64,000 nt of DNA from Homarus americanus (Eukaryota; Arthropoda; Malacostraca; Decapoda; Nephropidae): positions 1 to 64,000 of the forward strand of contig NW_024752019.1 in the NCBI RefSeq assembly GCF_018991925.1. The letters run 5' to 3'. The notes below the pieces were generated by a model. The model was not told the origin of the DNA and searched no databases. It saw nothing but the letters and a program-made list of their open reading frames with translations. Positions 62,101 to 64,000 of this stretch are shown one piece after another. The position numbers were made by a program, and so were the translations under genes. The stretch's first letter is position 1. Each line of letters starts with the position of its first letter.

Positions 62101-64000
62101 TTAGGTTACAAAGTATCCTGTTACAGTGTTCATGTTGCACACTTTTACTGCTGTAATGATGTAATAATGATAGAGCTACGGGCCCCTGTTCTAATAGGCC
62201 AAGAGGACTGGGACCCGTTAAGACTTGAGCCTCACTTAAGGTAATTTAGGTTAGGTCAGGTCGAGTTTGGTTGGGACACTTAAGAGGCGAAAACCTGTGA
62301 GTTAGAGTATAGTAGGTTGACCCTTATTACCAGTTGGGCTCATTGTATAAAGTTTAGGTTGAGGCTTAAGACTGAACCCATTACTTGAGACGAGAGCCTA
62401 TTAGAAAATGGAGTTCTTATATTAGATTGGGGCCTGTTAGGACTGGGGGCTCATTTGGGGCCTGTTAGGACTGGTTCCATTGGTAAGAGATCAATGGTAT
62501 ATTGTTATCGTTATTTTGTGTGAGTTATTTTACGATTATTTTATTGGTAATAGTTTCACGTGATAGTAGTAGTGGTAATAGTGGTTGTAATAGTTGTAGT
62601 TGTAGTGGTAGTAATAGTGGTTGTTGTACTGGTAGTAATAGTATTGGTTGTTGTATTAATTGTTTGTAATAAAAGGTGTGGTAGTACTACAGTAGTAGTT
62701 ATAGTAATTATAAATACTACGTGTAGGAGTAACAGTAATAAAGTACAGTATAGTTTTATTGCTCATTGAAGTCTACGTAGTTAACACATGGCGTTTAAAG
62801 TGGTACAGCGTGGACGTAATATTTAGTGTGTGGAGCGGAAGGTTACGAGGAGGCGCTAAAAGCCGGCGGTGGCGGGTGATCCGGCGTAAGCGTGCATCAG
62901 CTGATCGGGCGTAAACACACATCAGCTGTAGCGCGCATCAGCTGATAGGGCGTAAACACCCATCACCTCTGGTTGTGAAGCGTCCCCCCCCCCCTTGTCT
63001 CTAGGGTTTTAGCATACACAATACAGTATTTTATATTGTAAATAATGTTGCCGTTATTGATAAAATACAGGCAGGGGTTTATGATTATTGTTGTTTTTAC
63101 ACGGTTCAGTGGAGGGAAATCCGGCTTGGTGGTGAATGGCGGGGTGAACAGGGCGAATGTGGATAGCTAAAACCACCGTACCCAGGGAGGCTCTGTTGCG
63201 TGTACACACAGGTTGATCCCACGTGTTGTGTTGATTGGTGGCTGGAAAAAATGACCCCAGTTCTGAGTTGTTAACCTAACTTAACCTCAGTCCTGTTGGT
63301 TTAGTTAGATAAGGTTATTAAAACTGAATCTCAAGTTTTTAACGCCAAATGTACGAGTAGAAGTTAGGCTAGGCTAGGCTAGACTAGGCTAGGCTAGACT
63401 AGGCTAGGTTGGGTTTGGTTATAACTTTGGCTGTGTTACGTTAGGCTTGGTTGGTGTACTGTATATAATGTTAGGTCGGGTCGGTTTAGGTTGAGTCAGG
63501 TTAGGTTATGCCCCGTTTAATATTAATGCAAATACAATAAAGTAAAAAGGAAGAGAAATAGAAAGCTTATATTAGAAGTACCTGTGTAGGTGTAGTGCTC
63601 AGGGTATACTGTAGTACCAAAGGTGTAGTGCTCAGGGTATACTGTAGTACCAAAGGTGTAGGTGTAGTGCTCAGGGTATACTGTAGTACCAAAGGTGTAG
63701 GTGTAGTGCTCAGGGTATACTGTAGTACCAAAGGTGTAGTATGTGACCGTGGGTGTTAGTGGTCATGGGTGTATCTCCCTCACAGGTGTGGTGATGACGA
63801 CGGGGTGTACGAGGTTCCTCCACCTCCTCGTTCTTGCCGCAGCTCTACGGCCTCCCTCAGGGCGTCCCGGGATTCGCGGCATCTACGGCCCTCCTCTGAT
63901 GAGCTCCAGCCGCAGCAGTCGTCGGCTCCCGCAGCCACCAGCCCTGGCAGCACATCCTCTAGCAGCGTCGCTGTCACCAGGCGCGGCGGGGGTGCCCCTG
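11741..64000 (+). CDS. ANKS1-like ankyrin-repeat/SAM/PTB adaptor, nine exons, 3' half beyond window
   Basis: Plus-strand exons: 11741-11842, 26634-26714, 28185-28341, 52671-52934, 54303-54394, 57329-57455, 59929-60105, 61424-61721 and 63786 to the edge. The start [15 protein letters not shown] and the repeats [45 protein letters not shown] and [13 protein letters not shown] match the N-terminus and ankyrin domain of ANKS1A (Odin) and ANKS1B (AIDA-1). In vertebrates these are cytoplasmic adaptors that bind Eph/EGF-type receptors, act in receptor export and trafficking, and (ANKS1B) in the postsynaptic density; SAM and PTB domains follow the linker. Here exons 7-9 encode the linker with SPYENV, YDVPPPP and YEVPPPP. 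The gene spans over 52 kb of repeat-rich introns. Exons 4 and 5 each contain a frame disruption, and the exon 1/2 junction is one base out of phase. SAM and PTB domains are not in the window. Confidence 0.85.
12519..12566. repeat. (CATA)n microsatellite
   Basis: Tandem CATA/TACA units in ANKS1 intron 1. Confidence 0.9.
13785..13799 (+). promoter_or_regulatory. CTCF-like site in ANKS1 intron 1
   Basis: CCACTAGAGGGTGTC resembles the CTCF core CCACTAGGGGGCGC. Motif only. Confidence 0.3.
16955..17045 (-). other. Possible tRNA-derived remnant
   Basis: Minus-strand GGTTCGAGTATC resembles a Pol III B box (GGTTCGANTCC) and follows GGTGGTCACATTCTCATG, which could be a variable-arm region. No convincing A box or full cloverleaf was found. 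Confidence 0.2.
18134..18417. other. Unique sequence before the 30-bp array
   Basis: Three loosely similar blocks of about 40 bp share GTGTTACCACCTTA. An open frame (18134-18412) is not recognisable as a protein. Confidence 0.35.
18418..19512. repeat. 30-bp minisatellite (CTCCCTCAGTGTCATGCTGT...), about 36 copies
   Basis: The consensus unit is CTCCCTCAGTGTCATGCTGT followed by GTGCCATGGC, 30 bp. Small indels vary the spacing. Because 30 is a multiple of three and stop codons are rare in the unit, open frames of up to 464 codons run through it on the plus strand. They read as degenerate MLCAMAS/CHAVCHG repeats with no homology seen, so it is treated as noncoding. Confidence 0.92.
19583..19644. 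repeat. (CA)n microsatellite
   Basis: Dinucleotide run with one interruption near 19621. Confidence 0.97.
19768..19862. repeat. GATA/CAGA tetranucleotide array
   Basis: Same compound type as the array at 165-350: TAGA units grading into CAGA units. Confidence 0.93.
20062..20292. repeat. 17-bp GC-rich minisatellite (GGGTTGTCCCGGTTCGT)
   Basis: About 13 copies with indels. The strand-symmetric open frames (RDNPRTGTT on the minus strand) are artefacts. Confidence 0.9.
20293..22020. other. Intronic stretch with moderate CpG content
   Basis: Unique sequence. A short duplicated GCCATAATGATACAGTC lies at 20430-20468. Open frames of up to 126 codons (21227-21607) show no recognisable domain and no splice context. 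Nothing else seen. Confidence 0.4.
22021..22415. repeat. Trinucleotide-based array (CCACCA/CCTCCT) with TCCGTTGCCTCTA blocks
   Basis: Runs of CCACCACC and CCTCCTCC separated by ACCTCCGTTGCCTCTACC recur about 11 times at 30-57 bp spacing. Proline/threonine open frames here are composition artefacts. Confidence 0.88.
22740..22945. repeat. C/A-rich low-complexity tract
   Basis: Degenerate CCTCCC/ACCACC sequence with two related blocks containing ACCTCCTCCCTACCAA. Confidence 0.75.
23148..23475. repeat. TTAGG-type minisatellite (GGTTAGGTTAGGTGTCTTGG)
   Basis: About 13 copies of a 22-27 bp unit: GGTTAGGTTAGGTGTCTTGG plus TGGG. It combines the TTAGG-like pentamer with a GTGTCTTGGTGGG segment. Confidence 0.9.
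23682..23760. repeat. (GT)n microsatellite
   Basis: Perfect GT run. Confidence 0.97.
23849..24395. repeat. 16-18 bp minisatellite (CCTTGGCTTACACACC)
   Basis: About 30 degenerate copies of CCCCTTGGCTTACACAC. Long H/T/P/L open frames are artefacts. Confidence 0.9.
24640..24995. repeat. Minisatellite with GAACCCCGAGCCTTAT and CCCCAATCCTTATGAA half-units
   Basis: About 20 half-units of 16-18 bp alternate, giving a roughly 34-bp dimer. Confidence 0.88.
25080..25135. repeat. (GT)n microsatellite
   Basis: GT run interrupted by GTGGTG near 25116. Confidence 0.85.
25480..25712. repeat. 30-33 bp minisatellite (GGATGTAAAGGGGTGCCCAA)
   Basis: Seven copies of GGATGTAAAGGGGTGCCCAA plus TAAACTAGCAC. G-run length varies from copy to copy. 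Confidence 0.92.
26080..26350 (-). mobile_element. tRNA-derived SINE candidate
   Basis: On the minus strand TGGTGTATGG (26345-26336) fits a Pol III A box and AGTTCGATCCC (26298-26288) a B box, about 40 bp apart. Between them a hairpin CGCCT...AGGCG stands where an anticodon arm would be, and CCCGGGCGGGGGTG follows. A unique-looking body continues downstream for 150-200 bp without a cloverleaf 3' half, as in tRNA-headed SINEs. Outer limits are uncertain. Confidence 0.55.
26361..26458. repeat. GGTTAGGTT(T/G)AGCTA array
   Basis: About seven 14-15 bp units GCTAGGTTAGGTTTA. Confidence 0.9.
26634..26714 (+). CDS. ANKS1-like exon 2 (start of first canonical ankyrin repeat)
   Basis: The acceptor is TTGTTACAG, ending at 26633. 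In frame from 26635 it encodes [20 protein letters not shown] then AALNGH(K). [14 protein letters not shown] is nearly identical across the ANKS1 family. The donor GTGAGT is at 26715, phase 2, matching exon 3. One extra T (26634) precedes the family frame, so exon 1 (phase 0) does not join directly. Confidence 0.85.
26733..26862. repeat. CCTAACCTGA pentamer-pair array
   Basis: Alternating CCTAA and CCTGA pentamers starting 18 bp beyond the exon 2 donor. Confidence 0.93.
26863..27231. other. ANKS1 intron 2, unique stretch
   Basis: No feature recognised. Confidence 0.5.
27232..27425. repeat. 31-bp minisatellite (TTTAAGGGTTTAGGGGAAAT)
   Basis: About six copies of TTTAAGGGTTTAGGGGAAAT plus TAGCTGCGAAA. 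Confidence 0.92.
27426..27861. other. ANKS1 intron 2, AT-rich stretch
   Basis: No feature recognised. Confidence 0.5.
27862..28110. repeat. 24-bp minisatellite (ATCACTAGGTTACTCATCAC)
   Basis: About ten copies of ATCACTAGGTTACTCATCAC plus ACTC. The period is a multiple of three, which leaves a minus-strand MSNLVMSV open frame with no product. It ends about 75 bp before the exon 3 acceptor. Confidence 0.93.
28185..28341 (+). CDS. ANKS1-like exon 3 (ankyrin repeats)
   Basis: The acceptor is GTGTCTTCAG, ending at 28184. The exon completes K and reads [36 protein letters not shown], then [21 protein letters not shown] and HQGPS are ANKS1-family hallmarks. The donor GTATGT is at 28342, phase 0. 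The next exon is 24 kb away, and the joined peptide [14 protein letters not shown] aligns without a gap to the family pattern. Confidence 0.9.
28342..29054. other. ANKS1 intron 3, unique stretch
   Basis: Two imperfect copies of a block around CCATCGCTAGCAC/ATCGCCAGCACTAG follow the donor. Nothing else seen. Confidence 0.4.
29055..29146. repeat. (TA)n microsatellite
   Basis: About 45 TA units. Confidence 0.97.
29405..30022. repeat. CCTAACC/CGTAACTATAACC satellite-like array
   Basis: Blocks of CCTAACCTAACC alternate with CTAGCCCAACGTAACTATAA and TACCGTAACTATAACC, giving a higher-order unit of roughly 75-100 bp. Confidence 0.9.
30244..30296. repeat. (GT)n microsatellite
   Basis: Perfect GT run, followed by a T-rich AT stretch to 30600 with no gene. 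Confidence 0.97.
30880..31265. repeat. Purine-rich array (GGGAGGAGTTTTGAGGTG) with (GA)n tracts
   Basis: About six degenerate copies containing GGAGGAGTTTTGAGG, with (GA)n at 31131-31151 and 31241-31266. Confidence 0.85.
31365..31548. repeat. Two-copy direct repeat flanking a GGTTAGG tract
   Basis: Both copies contain GGTTTTATCTAAT, AACCA and CACTTTCAGGGGT. The TTAGGTTAGG tract lies between them (31424-31507). Confidence 0.8.
31780..31979. other. Complex CpG-rich island between low-complexity tracts
   Basis: About 110 bp of non-repetitive CpG-bearing sequence (31840-31965) sits between a C/T-rich tract and a GGA-rich tract. Both edges look like splice acceptors (TGCCCCCAG on plus; CTTCCCCAG on minus). 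Short frames follow on each strand (plus [17 protein letters not shown]; minus [20 protein letters not shown]). No family is assigned. Confidence 0.25.
31980..32260. repeat. GGA-rich low-complexity tract
   Basis: Purine-rich GAGGAGGA sequence passing into GGAAGGGAGATG and GGGTTGGGG runs. Confidence 0.8.
32476..32758. repeat. 19-bp minisatellite GGTCAGGCAGGTATTATCG
   Basis: About 15 near-perfect copies. Two copies lack the GG, and two have GA in its place. Confidence 0.95.
32759..33751. other. ANKS1 intron 3, AT-rich unique stretch
   Basis: Contains short TCTA and CTGA runs (32860-32900, 33067-33095); otherwise nothing recognised. Confidence 0.45.
33752..33791 (-). repeat. Single inverted copy of the 49-bp repeat unit
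   Basis: GTACAGTCCCCTTCAATAGA...TCGTTTACAGGGGCTCG is the reverse complement of the array unit (CGAGCCCCTGTAAACG...TGAAGGGGACTGTAC). It has ATCTAT in place of CACTAG. It lies 140 bp before the array and keeps the long C4/G4 runs. Confidence 0.8.
33931..35613 (+). repeat. 49-bp minisatellite, about 34 copies, two subtypes
   Basis: The consensus is GACGAGCCCCTGTAAACGCA, CTAGTGAAGGGACTGTACCT, TGGCTATAT. Units carry either TGTAAACG or TGTAGACG. TAAACG units fill 33940-34550 and 34920-35330; TAGACG units dominate 34600-34910 and 35340-35600. C and G homopolymers vary in length between copies. Confidence 0.95.
35698..36025. repeat. 24-bp minisatellite (ATGATTACGTACCAGCTTGA)
   Basis: About 14 copies of ATGATTACGTACCAGCTTGA plus TTAC, with ATGTTTAC and CTTAAT variants. 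The period is a multiple of three and leaves open frames on both strands ([16 protein letters not shown]). Considered noncoding. Confidence 0.95.
36290..36580. repeat. C-rich low-complexity tract with (CATA)n
   Basis: (CATA)n at 36391-36423 within CCCTCC/CCACCC sequence. Confidence 0.8.
36784..37017. mobile_element. Fold-back MITE with CACTGTAAA...TTTACAGTG ends
   Basis: The outer ends are CACTGTAAAAAAT (36784; repeated at 36819) and ATTCTTTACAGTG (to 37017), perfect at the last nine bases. Inside, GTGGCGTTCC/GGCGTT and multiple ACCGTAA/TTACGGT words pair in opposite orientation, so most of the 230 bp can fold on itself. The short hairpin 36784-36814 duplicates the left end. The flank TGTCTGCTTA (left) resembles TGTCTCTTA (right), but a target duplication is not certain. 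No coding capacity. Confidence 0.7.
37660..37808. repeat. GGTTAGGTTAAGTTAGG-type tract
   Basis: Degenerate TTAGG-like pentamers with GGTTTGG and GTCAGGTCA variants. Confidence 0.85.
37975..38265. repeat. (GGT)n / GTTGTGGTGG trinucleotide array
   Basis: Degenerate GGT repeats with GTTGATGTGGTGG and GGTAGTGG blocks. The poly-Val and His/Thr open frames are artefacts. Confidence 0.92.
38325..38762. repeat. Purine-rich GGA array with about 45-bp GGAGGATGAAGGAGGGATCG units
   Basis: From 38480 on, GGAGGATGAAGGAGGGATCG recurs four or five times. Confidence 0.85.
38826..38905. repeat. (GT)n microsatellite with GC interruptions
   Basis: GT run with GCGT interruptions. Confidence 0.93.
39143..39330. 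repeat. GTTGTGGTGGTG array
   Basis: Trinucleotide-based repeat with a GTTGTTGTTGTGGTGGTGGTC higher-order unit. Confidence 0.92.
39508..39547. repeat. (CT)n microsatellite
   Basis: Perfect CT run of 20 units. Confidence 0.96.
39555..39715. repeat. 27-bp minisatellite (TTATTCCCATTCCTTCTATC)
   Basis: Six near-identical copies of TTATTCCCATTCCTTCTATC plus TCCCCTT. Confidence 0.95.
39895..40095. repeat. GGTTAGGTCAGGTTTGG pentamer array
   Basis: TTAGG-like pentamers interleaved with GTCAG and GTTTG variants; a further tract is at 40240-40320. Confidence 0.9.
40456..40545. repeat. GGTGGTGAAACAGTGGGT array
   Basis: Three copies of GTGGTGGTGAAACAGTGGGT with variable GGT runs. Confidence 0.88.
40700..41020. 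other. Unique AT-rich intronic stretch
   Basis: No feature recognised. Confidence 0.45.
41029..41063. repeat. (GA)n microsatellite
   Basis: GA run followed by a short GGTTAGG tract. Confidence 0.95.
41288..41377. repeat. (GT)n microsatellite
   Basis: About 45 GT units. Confidence 0.97.
41640..42150. repeat. Purine-rich array GGCAGGGAGGGAGAGA
   Basis: About 20 degenerate 12-16 bp units to about 41915, then related GGA-rich sequence. Confidence 0.88.
42260..42714. other. Unique stretch
   Basis: Contains GTGATGGTG-like degenerate triplets at 42540-42640; otherwise nothing recognised. Confidence 0.45.
42724..43165. repeat. 50-bp minisatellite (CCGAGGTGTTGTCAATCTCC)
   Basis: Nine to ten copies of CCGAGGTGTTGTCAATCTCC, ACCACTTGAAGCCCTGGGTG, GTGGTAGGGG, with short indels. 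Confidence 0.94.
43258..43324. repeat. (GT)n microsatellite pair
   Basis: Two GT runs separated by AAGGATGATT. Confidence 0.95.
43470..43522. repeat. (GT)n microsatellite
   Basis: Perfect GT run. Confidence 0.96.
43713..43760. repeat. (CCTTA)n microsatellite
   Basis: About nine perfect CCTTA units, a pentamer different from the CCTAA type elsewhere in the window. Confidence 0.95.
43761..44299. other. Unique intronic stretch with C/T bias
   Basis: Contains a short (CA)n at 43940-43962. Nothing else seen. Confidence 0.45.
44300..44765. repeat. CCTCCCTCCTCGTCCC array
   Basis: About 30 degenerate 12-17 bp units of CCTCC plus CTCGCCC/CTCGTCCC. Pro/Ser and Gly/Arg open frames on either strand are artefacts. 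Confidence 0.92.
45047..45175. repeat. (CT)n and TGTCTGTCTATATGTCTC repeats
   Basis: (CT)n at 45049-45073, then three copies of a 34-40 bp TGTCTGTCTATATGTCTC unit. Confidence 0.88.
45176..45590. other. Unique AT-rich intronic stretch
   Basis: No feature recognised. Confidence 0.45.
45595..45662. repeat. (GTA)n/(GGT)n trinucleotide array
   Basis: GTAGTAGTA and GGTGGTGGT runs. Confidence 0.92.
45705..45990. repeat. 28-bp minisatellite (GTGAGGTAGATGATTGTGGT)
   Basis: About nine copies of GTGAGGTAGATGATTGTGGT plus GGTTGTAA, in an apparent higher-order pattern with AAAGAAACGATTG/AAAGCAGACGATTG variants. Confidence 0.9.
46040..46100. repeat. (GT)n microsatellite
   Basis: Perfect GT run, with a short opposite-phase (CA)n at 46168-46191. 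Confidence 0.96.
46520..46732. repeat. 17-18 bp minisatellite (GTGTGTTTGTTGGTAGT)
   Basis: About 12 copies of GTGTGTTTGTTGGTAGT. Confidence 0.93.
46825..46895. repeat. (CTCTC)n-type array
   Basis: TCTCCTCTCC pentamer run. Confidence 0.9.
46896..47300. other. Unique intronic stretch with a GGA-rich tract
   Basis: A GGAGGA tract lies at 47175-47255; otherwise nothing recognised. Confidence 0.45.
47300..47640. repeat. Cluster of short arrays: AGTCAGCCAGCG, GGTGGTAGTAGTGAT, GGCGGGGTGAGGTGGAGTG
   Basis: Three adjacent tandem arrays with different units (47300-47350, 47372-47465, 47525-47640). Confidence 0.9.
47641..48174. other. Unique intronic stretch
   Basis: No feature recognised beyond a few GTGGGCGTG words. 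Confidence 0.45.
48175..48355. repeat. CCCACTCCCTACCCCTCTCT array
   Basis: About nine degenerate 18-22 bp units. Confidence 0.9.
48555..48636. repeat. (CT)n microsatellite
   Basis: Long CT run with two interruptions near the start. Confidence 0.96.
48713..48739. repeat. (CA)n microsatellite
   Basis: CA run. Another lies at 48935-48966, and (GTCT)n at 49058-49085. Confidence 0.95.
49090..49500. other. Unique intronic stretch
   Basis: No feature recognised. Confidence 0.45.
49500..49980. repeat. Purine-rich GGGATGGGG low-complexity array
   Basis: Degenerate GGAGG/GGATGGG units; clearest at 49725-49830. Confidence 0.85.
50140..50255. repeat. (CCTT)n array
   Basis: TTCC/CCTT tetranucleotide run with CCCTATCCTTCC variants. 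Confidence 0.9.
50560..51080. repeat. About 102-bp tandem repeat, five copies
   Basis: Units are anchored by ACGCTTGGATGAATCATGTC at 50611, 50711, 50815, 50917 and (as AAGCTTGG) 51019. Each contains TTTGTTTACATGTATAG and CTCGTATTATAACCTG. The last three copies have period 102, leaving a minus-strand repeat frame that is considered noncoding. Confidence 0.95.
51290..51605. repeat. 26-bp minisatellite (AATATGGACACCCCAGAAAG)
   Basis: About ten copies of AATATGGACACCCCAGAAAG plus TCTTAAA, with indels. Confidence 0.92.
51658..51711. repeat. (CA)n microsatellite
   Basis: Near-perfect CA run. Confidence 0.96.
51820..51925. repeat. Three-copy repeat around GAAAGTTGGCACTGTG
   Basis: Spacing of about 45-50 bp; shared TCGACTTTCTCTTCAGTATC-type tail. 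Confidence 0.8.
51930..52670. other. End of ANKS1 intron 3
   Basis: Contains short GA and GGGAGG tracts, then a conventional acceptor region ending GTGTGTTTCAG at 52670. Confidence 0.5.
52671..52934 (+). CDS. ANKS1-like exon 4 (ankyrin repeats), frame disrupted near its 3' end
   Basis: The acceptor TTTCAG ends at 52670, phase 0. The exon encodes [56 protein letters not shown] and [19 protein letters not shown]. In the original frame it runs through [12 protein letters not shown] to TAG at 52932. Shifted by +1 from about 52890-52915, the family sequence PLxxASRNGH appears and the exon ends GGTCATAG at the donor GTGAGT (52935) in phase 2, matching exon 5. Base composition is GC-rich against AT-rich surroundings. 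The disruption lies among C homopolymers and may be a consensus error. Confidence 0.85.
   Translation, partial: NKGGETALHCAAQYGHTEAAQMLLAQGGDPTVPNLQAETALDLAAQYGRLHTVEVLVRAQPDLLRPYTVAAACRSLPPPLTRLQERS
52935..53758. other. ANKS1 intron 4, unique part
   Basis: No exon or repeat recognised. Confidence 0.5.
53760..53812. repeat. (GT)n microsatellite
   Basis: Perfect GT run; a short (GA)n follows at 53850-53867. Confidence 0.96.
53870..54302. other. End of ANKS1 intron 4
   Basis: Unique sequence, then a C/T-rich tract (54181-54258) and a G/T-rich, AG-free spacer (54260-54300) before the acceptor TACAG at 54302. Confidence 0.5.
54303..54394 (+). CDS. ANKS1-like exon 5 (ankyrin repeat), frame disrupted
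   Basis: It completes the split Arg codon and reads [19 protein letters not shown], then hits TGA at 54373 in that frame. With a +1 change near 54355-54367 it continues [11 protein letters not shown], which matches the family pattern GSALHEAALFGK. The donor GTAATG is at 54395, phase 0. As in exon 4, the disruption is beside homopolymers (GGG, CCCCC). Confidence 0.8.
54403..54430. repeat. (CA)n microsatellite beside exon 5 donor
   Basis: CA run starting 8 bp beyond the exon 5 donor. Confidence 0.95.
54530..55925. repeat. 32-bp minisatellite (GCACTTATAAGGCACTCATA), about 43 copies
   Basis: The unit is GCACTTATAAGGCACTCATA plus ATACACACACTC. Copies alternate between TATAAGGC and TATATGGC. A precursor-like single region (GGCACTTATAATACACGC) begins near 54505. 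Confidence 0.94.
55926..56110. repeat. Decayed edge of the 32-bp array
   Basis: Degenerate GGCACT, CTATAAGGCAC and ACTCACTATAAGG words continue past the clean array. Confidence 0.6.
56111..56639. other. C/T-rich stretch of intron 5
   Basis: TCTCACTTTCACTCATTTTC-type low-complexity sequence to about 56345. A 177-codon open frame is pyrimidine-driven and not believable. Confidence 0.5.
56640..56880. repeat. Nested duplications around GAAGTCAAAATTG
   Basis: A two-copy 59-bp repeat (56713-56831, core GGTTAAGTATTATATAGTTG) is embedded among short TTGAAGTCAAAATTATTGTA copies. Confidence 0.88.
57041..57328 (+). promoter_or_regulatory. 286-nt AG-free zone and acceptor of exon 6
   Basis: After CAG at 57038-57040 no AG dinucleotide occurs on the plus strand until 57327-57328 (TTGAG). 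The tract has a polypyrimidine region at 57088-57180, followed by four to five copies of a 32-bp G/T-rich repeat (57186-57320, GGTGGCGTGTGGACCTGGCT). This is the pattern of a distal branch point with an AG exclusion zone. The acceptor at 57328 gives the right phase. Confidence 0.55.
57186..57320. repeat. 32-bp G/T/C repeat between polypyrimidine tract and exon 6
   Basis: GGTGGCGTGTGGACCTGGCT plus GCGGGCGTGGTT at 57186, 57218 and 57250, with a decayed copy at 57282 and a partial one at about 57304. Confidence 0.93.
57329..57455 (+). CDS. ANKS1-like exon 6 (last ankyrin repeat)
   Basis: In phase 0 from 57329 the peptide is [42 protein letters not shown], plus T of a split Cys codon. It matches the final ankyrin repeat and capping helix of the family (VVxxLLxAGxDxxxxDxxGxTxLD). 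The donor GTACGG at 57456 is chosen because only it keeps the frame into exon 7; GTGTAC two bases earlier would not. Upstream of 57329 the same frame stays open, but the residues there are repeat-derived. Confidence 0.8.
57436..57846 (+). repeat. 56-bp minisatellite built from exon 6 3' edge and its splice donor
   Basis: ATCACCCTTATTAAGTGTAC recurs at 57567, 57623, 57679, 57735 and 57791, exactly 56 bp apart, each followed by GGCTTCACCCTTACTTATCT and GTGTACTGAGGGAGGG. The founder is the exon 6 end itself (57436-57480), with a divergent partial copy near 57520. Each unit therefore carries a copy of the last ~19 exon bases plus the donor GTACGG. Confidence 0.93.
57847..58555. other. ANKS1 intron 6, proximal part
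   Basis: Purine-rich GGAAGGA tracts (57850-57930, 58045-58100), then AT-rich unique sequence. No exon recognised. Confidence 0.45.
58556..58596. repeat. (TA)n microsatellite
   Basis: About 20 TA units. Confidence 0.95.
58597..58983. other. Intron 6 unique stretch, C/T-rich end
   Basis: CTTCCTTCC-type sequence at 58860-58960; no gene recognised. Confidence 0.45.
58984..59132. repeat. Two (CA)n microsatellites
   Basis: CA runs at 58984-59052 and 59086-59132 around a short unique segment (CTGCACTCCATATACAGTAC). Confidence 0.96.
59316..59480. repeat. 28-bp minisatellite (CACATACACCCATACGTCAC)
   Basis: About five copies of CACATACACCCATACGTCAC plus ACCACCAC. Confidence 0.93.
59620..59830. repeat. 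21-23 bp array (CCACCTGACCACTACACTAC)
   Basis: About eight degenerate copies of CCACCTGACCACTACACTAC. Confidence 0.9.
59929..60105 (+). CDS. ANKS1-like exon 7 (proline-rich linker with YENV motif)
   Basis: In phase with exon 6 (T + GC gives Cys) it reads [58 protein letters not shown]. The acidic segment, three WPPP/LPP runs and SPYENV are typical of a disordered adaptor linker; the place after the ankyrin block corresponds to the GPYEALYNA region of vertebrate ANKS1A. YENV fits the pYxN consensus bound by GRB2-type SH2 domains. The donor GTATGG is at 60106, phase 1, matching exon 8. Confidence 0.78.
60170..60535. repeat. C/A-rich array (CACACAGTCCCTCCCC and CACCATCCCTCC)
   Basis: Degenerate 15-20 bp units; ACACAGTCCCTCC resembles the exon 7 donor context ACACAGGTATGGTAATCCCTCC, but the link is weak. 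Confidence 0.85.
60552..60675 (+). repeat. 23-bp minisatellite CAGCTGATCTAGTAAACACG
   Basis: Five copies of CAGCTGATCTAGTAAACACG plus AGT/AAC. Each has a palindromic E-box-like CAGCTG and a forkhead-like GTAAACA two bases after TGATC. Confidence 0.92.
60676..61423. other. ANKS1 intron 7, distal part
   Basis: AT-rich. A three-copy 21-bp repeat (TTTTAAGCTGATAGACATTA) lies at 61270-61332. A conventional acceptor CTGTTGACTGTAG ends at 61423. Confidence 0.55.
61424..61721 (+). CDS. ANKS1-like exon 8 (SDRESRA repeats, YDVPPPP)
   Basis: It completes a split Asp codon, then [14 protein letters not shown], six 7-residue repeats of the form RASDRES (five with DRES; the last SDRDG), [20 protein letters not shown] and [20 protein letters not shown]. 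The 21-bp coding repeat (61471-61590) is nearly identical at DNA level, so it is young. YDVP fits the pYxxP consensus of CRK-type SH2 domains and PPPP a possible SH3/WW ligand. The donor GTGAGT is at 61722, phase 2, matching exon 9. Confidence 0.8.
61471..61590 (+). repeat. 21-bp coding tandem repeat in exon 8
   Basis: The unit is TCGGATAGAGAGAGCCGGGC plus G, encoding SDRESRA. About six copies with few substitutions and no frame loss, unlike the noncoding arrays. Confidence 0.95.
61698..61960 (+). repeat. Minisatellite built from exon 8 3' edge and its splice donor
   Basis: TACCGCAGCCAGACCTCTGAGTGAGTACTTCCC (61703 on, the true exon edge and donor) is followed by six more copies of 36-41 bp, most keeping CAGCCAGACCTCTTGAGTGA and the donor-like GAGTGAGTAC. 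An extra T in several copies (CTCTTGAG) and a GTGAGTG variant are present. Confidence 0.92.
61961..63362. other. ANKS1 intron 8
   Basis: Holds a G-run plus (GT)n near 62046-62085, GGCCTGTTAGGACTGG direct repeats (62428-62475), a GTA/GTT triplet tract (62562-62670), and a CpG-rich patch at 62850-62960 with CAGCTGAT/GTAAACA pairs. No exon recognised. Confidence 0.45.
62895..62960 (+). promoter_or_regulatory. Two CAGCTGAT-N4-GTAAACA modules
   Basis: CAGCTGATCGGGCGTAAACA and CAGCTGATAGGGCGTAAACA, with a further CAGCTG between them. The same pair as in the shared promoter and the 60552-60675 array, with different spacers. Confidence 0.35.
63363..63415. repeat. GGCTAGGCTAGACTA array
   Basis: Pentamer variants (GGCTA, GACTA), related in form to the TTAGG tracts. 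Confidence 0.9.
63590..63740. repeat. 33-39 bp minisatellite (GTGTAGTGCTCAGGGTATAC)
   Basis: Four copies of GTGTAGTGCTCAGGGTATAC plus TGTAGTACCAAAG, two with an extra GTGTAG. Confidence 0.93.
63786..64000 (+). CDS. ANKS1-like exon 9 (YEVPPPP, Ser-rich linker), cut by window end
   Basis: The acceptor is CTCCCTCACAG, ending at 63785. GA from exon 8 plus G gives Glu, then [60 protein letters not shown]. It stays open to the edge. YEVPPPP repeats the YDVPPPP design of exon 8. High GC and serine/proline content are typical of the disordered linker before the SAM domains. Confidence 0.8.
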
